A DNA stretch of 15,493 nt, from the NCBI GenBank assembly GCA_036794395.1, contig DAIRGS010000169.1:1-15493 (forward strand). The letters are read 5' to 3'. The DNA is from DASXMX01 sp036794395 (lineage in GTDB: Bacteria > Planctomycetota > Phycisphaerae > Tepidisphaerales > Tepidisphaeraceae). Every line of letters starts with the position of its first letter. The first letter of the stretch is position 1. This document shows, in pieces, positions 7,088-12,703 of this stretch. The position numbers were made by a program, and so were the translations under genes. A model generated the notes under the pieces. That model was not told where the DNA came from and made no database searches. It saw nothing but the letters and a program-made list of their open reading frames with translations.

Positions 7088-7432
7088 ATGGCTACTGTAC
7101 GCAACGAACCTCCGCAGCCGGGGCCCGGGTATATCCGGGTGCTGGCGTTCCTGCTGGGCTTCGCGGTGCTGCTCCTGTTTGTATCCCGGTACTATCTGAT
7201 CCCGGCGATGGAAGCCTATGGACAGGCCTCGCCCGATCAGCGCCAAATCCTGGTGGCGCATTCCCGGCTGCTGCTGGCCATCATTCTTTTGATCCTGCTG
7301 GTTGGATTGATTCTCACCTTCCGCGTGGGCCGGTTCTTTTTTCCCCGAATGCAGCAGCCGGCAAAACCCACCCAATATCCCGATGCTTATGCCGAGGCGG
7401 CGCGGCGCATTAAGGTGGATGATGTCGAGTAG
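7088..7432 (+). CDS. Small two-helix membrane protein, conserved hypothetical
   Basis: This is a 114-residue protein of unknown function. The N-terminal 14 residues are proline-rich and polar. A transmembrane helix follows at about 15-38 (YIRVLAFLLGFAVLLLFVS). An extracytoplasmic loop of about 20 residues contains PAMEAYGQASPDQRQ. A second strong helix follows at about 58-82 (LLLAIILLILLVGLILTF), then an arginine-containing segment and a polar C-terminal tail on the cytoplasmic side. The basic residues after each helix fit a two-helix hairpin with both ends inside. It precedes the acyltransferase gene by 108 bp on the same strand and might be co-transcribed with it. A small inverted repeat, ATTGCC/GGCAAT (7506-7526), lies between them. 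Confidence 0.72.
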   Translation: MATVRNEPPQPGPGYIRVLAFLLGFAVLLLFVSRYYLIPAMEAYGQASPDQRQILVAHSRLLLAIILLILLVGLILTFRVGRFFFPRMQQPAKPTQYPDAYAEAARRIKVDDVE

Positions 7433-7540
7433 ACTCTTCCACAAATACCTCGGCGCGTAGGGGGAACTTCGCGTCCTATCGACCTGGGTTCCGTTTTCAC
7501 GCATCATTGCCTTGCGTTTTGGCAATCGGGAACGGGATGA

Positions 7541-8431
7541 ATGGCTGACAAACATATTCGGGCACTGGACGGCGTTCGCGGGATCGCTGTGTCGATGATT
7601 CTGTTTCATCATTTCGGACAGTTTGCCGGTTTCGGGCCCGGGCTGTCGAAGGTTGTGAATGGCGCGTGGATCGGGGTCGATCTATTTTTCGTCCTCAGCG
7701 GTTTCCTCATCACGGGGATTCTTCTGGATGCGAAAGGCACGAATCATTACTTCCGAAACTTTTACGCGCGTCGCACACTCAGGATCTTTCCGCTTTATTA
7801 CGGCGTCATCGCGGCGTTTGTCGTGGGCGCGATATTCATACCGTCCTTAAGGGGCGTTTGGCCGATGCAGGGGTGGTTGTGGCTGTACGGCACCAACATC
7901 AAAATCGGTTTGACCGACCAATGGGTTTTCAGATACGGGCAGCAAGAGCTGAATCATTTCTGGTCGTTGGCCGTGGAAGAGCACTTCTACCTCATCTGGC
8001 CGGCGATTGTCTTGATGCTGAATCGGCGGCAATTGCTGGGCACTTGCCTTTTTCTAATCGTTGCCGCTTTGGCTTGTCGGATTGCGCTGGATCATCGACA
8101 TCACTACGTCGCATCGTATGTAGTAACGCCTTGCCGGGTCGATGTGTTGGCGAGCGGCGCGGTTGTTGCGATTCTGTTCCGAAGCGAAAAAGGCAGAGCG
8201 TTACTTCGGCAATGGATGCCACCGCTTTTTGTAGTTTGTCTTCTGATGGCCGGAGTACTCAATTATCGAGGACGCGGCGGAATTATGCCGCTCATGCGGA
8301 TCGGCATCGTTTATTACGACGTGCTGGCGGGGATTTTTGCCGGCCTTGTCTGGTATGCGGCCATTGTCAATCCGGCGTCGAACATCGGCACCGTGCTTGG
8401 TTGCCGACCGCTTGTGGCACTAGGCCGCTAG
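7541..8431 (+). CDS. Acyltransferase 3 (OafA-like) membrane protein, truncated by an in-frame TAG
   Basis: This belongs to the acyltransferase-3 family of integral membrane O-acyltransferases, which modify cell-surface sugars. The start LDGVRGIAVSMILFHHF carries the family R-G-I and histidine motif. WIGVDLFFVLSGFLITG, the RRTLRIFPLYY motif and NHFWSLAVEEHFYLIWP follow, all characteristic of the family, with about eight hydrophobic segments in total. The frame stops at TAG (8429-8431) after codon 296, in the middle of the expected LGRxSYGIYxYH motif. The same frame then continues to 8665 with the missing last helices. A point mutation or a sequencing error best explains this. Without the last helices the product is unlikely to fold normally. 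Start: ATG at 7541 with GGGATGA just upstream. Confidence 0.85.
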   Translation: MADKHIRALDGVRGIAVSMILFHHFGQFAGFGPGLSKVVNGAWIGVDLFFVLSGFLITGILLDAKGTNHYFRNFYARRTLRIFPLYYGVIAAFVVGAIFIPSLRGVWPMQGWLWLYGTNIKIGLTDQWVFRYGQQELNHFWSLAVEEHFYLIWPAIVLMLNRRQLLGTCLFLIVAALACRIALDHRHHYVASYVVTPCRVDVLASGAVVAILFRSEKGRALLRQWMPPLFVVCLLMAGVLNYRGRGGIMPLMRIGIVYYDVLAGIFAGLVWYAAIVNPASNIGTVLGCRPLVALGR

Positions 8432-8665
8432 TCTTATGGCATCTACGTCTATCACGTGATCGTTCGGGGGCTGGTCCCAACGGGGCTCAACCCCGCAGTT
8501 TACGTCCTGAGCTGCAGCGCCATTTCGATTGTCGTCGCGGCGGCCAGCTGGAAGTTCTTCGAGCAGCCGATCCTGGGCTTGAAGCGTTTTTTCCCGCGTC
8601 AGGACAACTTGATTTCAAACCCGCAGCCGGTCCAGATGCATTCCACAGCACAGGGCCACGGCTAA
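8432..8665 (+). pseudogene. C-terminal part of the acyltransferase 3 gene, beyond the premature stop
   Basis: This continues the frame of the preceding gene with no shift: SYGIYVYHVIV, then a hydrophobic helix (VYVLSCSAISIVVAAASW) and KFFEQPILGLKRFF, the usual end of acyltransferase-3 proteins. It has no convincing start of its own (an ATG at 8456 was not expected to initiate a separate protein). The last 51 bp overlap the 3' end of ruvC on the opposite strand. With the TAG read through, the full gene would encode 374 residues, a normal family length. Confidence 0.8.
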
Positions 8666-9100
8666 CGCATCGGCCACGTCCGGAGGTTCGGGTAGAGTCG
8701 GCAGGTTCCATTGGGATTGAACCGCGCGCTGCATCTGCACTTTGCTCGCGTGGCCATTGCCGGTGACGGCTTTTTTGATTCGATTGGCGGCGAATTGCTG
8801 GACGTTGAGTCCATTGCGCCGGGCGACCAGCAGGATCACTCCTCGCGCGTGGCCCATCAGGATCGCGGTTCGGGGATGGGCGTAGTGAGAGTAAAGCTGC
8901 TCGACGGCGCACACGTCGGGTTTGTGCTCGGAGATGATCGAATCGAGCTCCCGCTCTAATTCAATCAATCGATCCGCCAGCGGTGTTTTGGCCGCCAGGC
9001 GAATGACACCGCCATCCACCAGAGGCGGTTTGATGGGTTTCCAATCAATTACGCCGTAACCGGTGATCTGTAAGCCGGGATCTATGCCGAGAATGCGCAT
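8615..9100 (-). CDS. ruvC: Crossover junction endodeoxyribonuclease RuvC
   Basis: RuvC is the Holliday-junction resolvase that works with RuvAB in recombinational repair, cutting two strands symmetrically. The 161-residue length is typical. The acidic active site is complete: Asp7 in RILGIDPG, Glu67 in CAVEQLY, and Asp141/Asp144 in PPDVADALAVAL. The glycine- and HxR-rich core (ILMGHARGVIL) is also normal. The ATG at 9100 is chosen because it places the first catalytic aspartate at residue 7; an upstream in-frame start at 9127 would run into the palindromic array. Upstream is a run of eight Ts on the coding strand and no Shine-Dalgarno site. The gene is downstream of cysS, separated by a large palindrome. 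No ruvA or ruvB is in the window. Confidence 0.97.
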   Translation of the reverse strand: MRILGIDPGLQITGYGVIDWKPIKPPLVDGGVIRLAAKTPLADRLIELERELDSIISEHKPDVCAVEQLYSHYAHPRTAILMGHARGVILLVARRNGLNVQQFAANRIKKAVTGNGHASKVQMQRAVQSQWNLPTLPEPPDVADALAVALCCGMHLDRLRV

Positions 9101-9111
9101 AAAAAAAAGAC

Positions 9112-9440
9112 TTAAACACGAAGGCACGAAGACACGAAGAATGCAAATGCAGAAGAATTAACCACAGAGGACACAGAGAGCACAGAGGAAGTCACAGAGA
9201 AGAATTTTTTAGCCGCAGATGACGCAGATGGCCGCAGATAAAATGCAATGCCAATTTCCCAGGGGGAGCAAGATTGCCAAGCCGGTCACCCACGCATTTT
9301 CTTGTCTTCACCTGCGGCCATCTGCGCAATCTGCGGCTAAATCTCTTGTATTGGCTTTCTCTGTGATTTCTCTGTGCTCTCTGTGTCCTCTGTGGCTAAT
9401 GGTCTTTGTTTTCTTCGTGTCTTCGTGCCTTCGTGTTTAA
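9112..9440. repeat. Three-tier nested palindromic array between cysS and ruvC
   Basis: Three different inverted-repeat pairs are nested. The outer arms 9112-9141 and 9411-9440 are perfect over 30 bp and consist of 8-bp CACGAAGR repeats. The middle arms 9157-9201 and 9357-9400 match over about 44 bp with one indel and two substitutions; they consist of 9-bp CACAGAGGA-type repeats. The inner arms 9208-9237 and 9312-9341 match at 28 of 30 and consist of CGCAGATGR repeats. The loop is about 74 bp. The array fills nearly all of the 353-bp gap, starting 11 bp from the ruvC start codon and ending 13 bp from the cysS stop. No gene is visible in it. Confidence 0.93.
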
Positions 9441-9453
9441 ATCTTTGGCTGGA

Positions 9454-10962
9454 TTACTCTTTTCGCCAGAGGGTCTCTTCAGCCCGGTCCTCCAGCGTGA
9501 CGCCGATTTCGGTCAGGCCTTTGCGGATGGAATCGGCGAGGGCGAAATTTTTCGAAGCGCGGGCTTCGGCGCGGAGGCGGATCATGAGCTTCATGACCTT
9601 GTCCAACGTCTGGTCCTGCTGGGCGGCGGTGGCGGTCATGGGTGAGCGGAAGAGGCCCAGGACGAGGCCCAGTCTGCGAAGCGTCTGCGTGGCCGCGGTG
9701 GCGTAGTCCAGTAACTCGGCTTGCTTGGATTTCTCCAGATCGTTTCGCTCGATAAACGCGTTGATCGATCCCGCCAGTTCATGCATCACCGCAATTCCGC
9801 CGGCGGTGTTGAAGTCGTCGTCCATCATCTCCAGGAACTTCATCTTGAGGCCCAGCACGTCGCGGGCAAATCCGCCGTGCGGGGTTTCGAGCATGTTGCC
9901 GGAGGTGACGTCCATGTCTGGCGACACATCTTCAAGCGGCTTGCCGGTCAATCGGGTCATCCGCTCGAATACGCGGAAGAAAACGCTTAGCCCTTTCTTC
10001 GACGCTTCCAGCACCTCGGCGGAAAAATCGATTGGCCGGCGGTAATGGGTGCTGAGCAGGAGGTATCGAATCAGTTCCGATCCATGCTGTTCGATGAGCT
10101 CGCGCACGCGTATCGCGTTGCCGGAGCTTTCGTGCATGTCTTCGGTTTTCCATTCGCCGCCCTGGGCCTTGGTGCGGACTTTGGTCAGCCCGTTGTGCAT
10201 CCAGAAGTTGACGAATTTCTGGCCGGTGGCGCTTTCGGACTGGGCCAGTTCGTTTTCATGGTGGGGGAACATGAGATCCATGCCGCCGCCGTGAATATCG
10301 AATGTCGGGCCGAGATATTTGGTGCTCATTGCGGAGCATTCGATATGCCAGCCGGGCCTGCCTGGGCCCCAGGGCGACTCCCATGCCGGTTCGCCCGGCT
10401 TGGCGGTTTTCCATAACGCAAAGTCGGCGGCACTGCGCTTGCCCGCGGCTTCGAGCGTTCGTCCGCCGGATTCCTGCTGCTCGACGCTGCGATGGGAAAG
10501 CTTGCCGTAGTCGGGGTCGCGGGCAACATCGAACCAGACGTTGCCCTCGGAGGCGTAGGCAAATCCCCCGGCAATCAGGCCCTGGCACATCGAGATAATT
10601 TCAGGGATATGCTCCGAGGCTTTGGGAAAGCGGTCGATCGAGTCGACGCCCAGCAGGGCGAGGCACTCGAAATATTCCTTGGTGTGCCGCTCGGCCAGTT
10701 CAGTGACGGTTGTCTTGTGCTTGGCAGCCGCATCGATCAGCTTGTCATCGACATCGGTGATGTTCACCACCCACGTGACATCAAAGCCCTTGTATTTCAG
10801 ATAGCGTTTCACCGCATCAAAAATGACCGGACCCACCATGTGGCCGATGTGCGGCGCTTTGTAGACGGTTGGCCCGCACAGATACATTCCGACTTTCCCG
10901 GGGCGAACCGGCTGGAAAAGCTCTTTTTGCTTGGTCAGTGTGTTGTAAACGCGAAGACTCAT
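9454..10962 (-). CDS. cysS: Cysteinyl-tRNA synthetase with a divergent KMSKS loop
   Basis: This enzyme charges tRNA-Cys with cysteine in the cytoplasm using ATP. The 502-residue protein starts with VYNTLTKQKE and the class I signature PHIGHM (HIGH at 38-41). The zinc ligands expected from the E. coli enzyme are present: Cys29, Cys209 (HIECSAMS), His234 and Glu238 (MFPHHENE). The tRNA-binding helical domain and C-terminal part (FALADSIRKGLTEIGVTLED) are intact. The KMSKS loop, however, reads DMHESSGN at residues 275-282, lacking both lysines of the consensus KMSKSLGN. The frame is clean and the flanking sequence is normal, so this is not a frameshift. It lies 281 bp downstream of ispF and upstream of ruvC. 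No clear Shine-Dalgarno sequence precedes the ATG at 10962. Confidence 0.96.
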   Translation of the reverse strand: MSLRVYNTLTKQKELFQPVRPGKVGMYLCGPTVYKAPHIGHMVGPVIFDAVKRYLKYKGFDVTWVVNITDVDDKLIDAAAKHKTTVTELAERHTKEYFECLALLGVDSIDRFPKASEHIPEIISMCQGLIAGGFAYASEGNVWFDVARDPDYGKLSHRSVEQQESGGRTLEAAGKRSAADFALWKTAKPGEPAWESPWGPGRPGWHIECSAMSTKYLGPTFDIHGGGMDLMFPHHENELAQSESATGQKFVNFWMHNGLTKVRTKAQGGEWKTEDMHESSGNAIRVRELIEQHGSELIRYLLLSTHYRRPIDFSAEVLEASKKGLSVFFRVFERMTRLTGKPLEDVSPDMDVTSGNMLETPHGGFARDVLGLKMKFLEMMDDDFNTAGGIAVMHELAGSINAFIERNDLEKSKQAELLDYATAATQTLRRLGLVLGLFRSPMTATAAQQDQTLDKVMKLMIRLRAEARASKNFALADSIRKGLTEIGVTLEDRAEETLWRKE

Positions 10963-11010
10963 GAGGACTCAGTGGGAAACAGGACGGCAATCAACCCGGA
11001 AAATTCATGT

Positions 11011-11201
11011 TTCACCACGGAGGCACGGAGGACACGGAGAATACGAATTCGAATGACGAAATTCGAAATTCGAATCAATGACGAATGACTGAAACTCAAA
11101 TGACGAAACAAATGCTTCGGTAGTGGACATTTTTCGTCTCGTCATTCAAATTTCGTCGTTCGTAATTGCCCTCTCCGTGTCCTCCGTGCCTCCGTGGTGA
11201 A
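11011..11201. repeat. Palindromic array with perfect 30-bp arms between ispF and cysS
   Basis: The left arm 11011-11040 and right arm 11172-11201 are perfect 30-bp inverted copies made of CACGGAGG/CACGGAGGA/CACGGAGA units preceded by TTCAC. Inside lies a second, looser inverted pair of GACGAAA and TTCGAA-type units, at about 11045-11072 and 11130-11165. The array fills the core of the 281-bp gap between ispF and cysS on the same strand. Confidence 0.92.
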
Positions 11202-11243
11202 TCATCGGCAGTGAATCATTCCGGCCAACGGCGCGGATTCTAG

Positions 11244-11735
11244 TCAATCGGCCATCGCCAGCAACACAACAGCATGAGCGGCAATCGCCTCGCCCCGCCC
11301 AATGGCGTCGCAGCCTTCGTTGGTGCCCGCCTTTATGTTGATGCTGCCGCCCACAATCTGCGCCAGCAATTCCTGCATGGGGCCTTTGAAAGCCTTGAGT
11401 TTTGGCCGCTCCGCAAGAATCGTAATATCCGCATTGACCAGCATATATCCCTGGCCGCGTACTTTCCCGATCACGTGCTCAAGAAACACCCGGCTCGCAG
11501 CATTTTTCCATTTTGGATCGGTGTTCGGGAACAATTCCCCGATATCCCCCAGCCCCACGGCGCCCAGCAACGCATCGACCAGCGCATGAATGACCACGTC
11601 CCCATCACTGTGCGCCACCGGTGAAATCTCCCGCGAAACCTCGACCCCGCCCAGCATCAACGATCCGCCGGGTTGAAGGCGGTGGAGATCGTAGCCGTGA
11701 CCGATGCGGAAATTGTGCGGGGAAGTCTGATTCAA
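11244..11735 (-). CDS. ispF: 2-C-methyl-D-erythritol 2,4-cyclodiphosphate synthase
   Basis: IspF makes the cyclic diphosphate intermediate of the methylerythritol phosphate route to isoprenoids, as a cytoplasmic trimer. The 163-residue protein shows the metal ligands Asp16 and His18 (GHGYDLHRL) and His50 (VVIHALVDALLG), eight residues offset from E. coli. The GDIGELFPNTDPKW segment and the C-terminal GRGEAIAAHAVVLL are also present. The only plausible start is TTG (11733-11735): the frame opens at 11744 and contains no ATG or GTG before the conserved core. That TTG overlaps the TGA stop of the upstream transposase gene, and no Shine-Dalgarno sequence is visible. Translation may therefore be coupled to that gene. 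Confidence 0.96.
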   Translation of the reverse strand: MNQTSPHNFRIGHGYDLHRLQPGGSLMLGGVEVSREISPVAHSDGDVVIHALVDALLGAVGLGDIGELFPNTDPKWKNAASRVFLEHVIGKVRGQGYMLVNADITILAERPKLKAFKGPMQELLAQIVGGSINIKAGTNEGCDAIGRGEAIAAHAVVLLAMAD

Positions 11736-12505
11736 AGGGATTGATCAAGTTGAAGGTTAAAGTCTGGAAAGATCTCGTTCACTTTACGCGTGACCGGGGA
11801 GAGCGACTGAGCAAATTGCTCGACATCATCGCTTCCATCTCCATCCGGGTTATCCATATCTCGCGACCATCGCTCGGGATTGGTGGCGACGTAGTGATGT
11901 ATCAAATCAAGCGATTCATTGTCCCGGACGACATGCTCGAAATAATCCCGCTGCCAGAGTCGCCCATCAAACGGCGGCCAGTTGGCTGACCGAACGCCAT
12001 CGCCATACAACTTGGTGGTAAACGATTTAAACCGCTGAACGATGTTCGACAACCCCGTAGGGGCGGACCCCCGTGTTCGCCCGGACCCGTCGGTTGACGC
12101 TCCGCTTTGGGATGGTGTCGGATCGAATTGCATCTCCGTAGGGGCGGCCCCCCCCTGCCCCCGTGTCCGCCCAATTTCCGCGACGCGTGCGTTGCCAAGT
12201 CCAGTTTCGACTTCGGATTGATCTGCCCGCGGCCGCGCCCCAATCCAAACGACGCCATGCAAGTGATTGGGCATGATCACCCACCGATCGACTGACACTC
12301 CCGGATAATGCTGCGGGATCTCCCGCCAGATTCGATCGATCAACTGGCCCTGTTCGTTCAAATGCATTTGCCCATCGGACACCTTGCCGAATACACACCG
12401 GCGGTCTTGTACGCAGAGGGTCACGAAGTATGCGCCGCGCGCGGAATAATCGTATCCATCAAGTCGGATGGAGCGACGACGGTGGATTTTTGGGTTGTAT
12501 GCCAT
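11732..12505 (-). CDS. REP-associated tyrosine transposase (RAYT, IS200-like Y1 family)
   Basis: This single-strand DNA transposase-like protein belongs to the Y1/HUH superfamily that processes REP hairpins. The 257 residues contain AYFVTLCVQDR, the metal-binding HUH motif HLH at 81-83 (VIMPNHLHGVVWI), and the probable catalytic Tyr188 in WQRDYFEHVVRD, followed by HHYVATNPERW. All key residues are intact. Residues 112-123 (GRTRGQGGAAPT) and 142-151 (GRTRGSAPTG) lie between the HUH and Tyr parts and are encoded by two REP-like elements inserted in frame. A 44-residue C-terminal extension past ERW runs up to the ispF start. The ATG at 12505 is chosen over an adjacent TTG at 12508. The gene sits between the response regulator and ispF, flanked by REP hairpins. 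Confidence 0.93.
   Translation of the reverse strand: MAYNPKIHRRRSIRLDGYDYSARGAYFVTLCVQDRRCVFGKVSDGQMHLNEQGQLIDRIWREIPQHYPGVSVDRWVIMPNHLHGVVWIGARPRADQSEVETGLGNARVAEIGRTRGQGGAAPTEMQFDPTPSQSGASTDGSGRTRGSAPTGLSNIVQRFKSFTTKLYGDGVRSANWPPFDGRLWQRDYFEHVVRDNESLDLIHHYVATNPERWSRDMDNPDGDGSDDVEQFAQSLSPVTRKVNEIFPDFNLQLDQSL
12057..12082 (+). repeat. REP-like element A, inside the RAYT gene
   Basis: GTAG (12057-12060) is followed by a hairpin: GGGCGGAC (12061-12068) pairs with GTTCGCCC (12075-12082) with one G-T wobble. On the opposite strand it encodes the GRTRGSAPTG stretch of the transposase. A GTAG tetranucleotide 5' of a GC-rich hairpin is the layout known for E. coli REPs recognised by RAYT. Confidence 0.8.
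12138..12172 (+). repeat. REP-like element B, inside the RAYT gene
   Basis: This has the same layout as element A: GTAG (12138-12141), then GGGCGG, a C-rich enlarged loop and GTCCGCCC ending at 12172. The loop is longer than in the other copies. It encodes the GRTRGQGGAAPT insertion on the minus strand and keeps the frame open. Confidence 0.72.
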
Positions 12506-12511
12506 CAATCT

Positions 12512-12537
12512 GGGCGGACACAGGAGTCCACCCCTAC
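12512..12537 (-). repeat. REP-like element C, immediately upstream of the RAYT start
   Basis: Read on the minus strand this is GTAG, GGGTGGAC, loop, GTGTCCGCCC, in opposite orientation to elements A and B. It ends 7 bp from the transposase start codon, so it would lie in the gene's 5' leader. Confidence 0.75.
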
Positions 12538-12620
12538 ACTACACGATTGGCGCTCGAAAGTTGGGGGGGTGGATGGGTCCGGGGCATGGGATTGAACGGG
12601 GGATGTTCCCTGGTTCGACA

Positions 12621-12646
12621 GGGCGGACACGGGGGTCCGCCCCTAC
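12621..12646 (-). repeat. REP-like element D, between the response regulator and RAYT
   Basis: GGGCGGAC (12621-12628) and GTCCGCCC (12635-12642) form a perfect 8-bp stem, followed on the plus strand by CTAC, that is GTAG on the minus strand. It is the cleanest copy in the window and has the same orientation as element C. Confidence 0.82.
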
Positions 12647-12670
12647 GGGGTGCCATCCAAATCCGACACT

Positions 12671-12700
12671 GGCCCGACGCGGGACGTCCCCACCGGGATG
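12671..12700 (-). repeat. Diverged REP-like element E at the end of the response regulator gene
   Basis: It contains the self-complementary 10-mer GGGACGTCCC (12681-12690) within a sequence that aligns loosely with element D (GACGCGGGAC...CACCGGGATG against GACACGGGGGTC...CTACGGGGTG). It lies directly after the response regulator stop and could act as its terminator. The family assignment is tentative. Confidence 0.4.
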
Positions 12701-12703
12701 CGG

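Noticed and set aside
8429..8431. TAG as a recoded sense codon or pyrrolysine
   Set aside because: TAG ends several normal genes in this window, and no suppressor tRNA or pyl gene is visible.
9112..9440. CRISPR-like repeats
   Set aside because: The direct repeats are only 8-9 bp and contiguous, with no spacers, and the arms are inverted copies. No cas genes are nearby.
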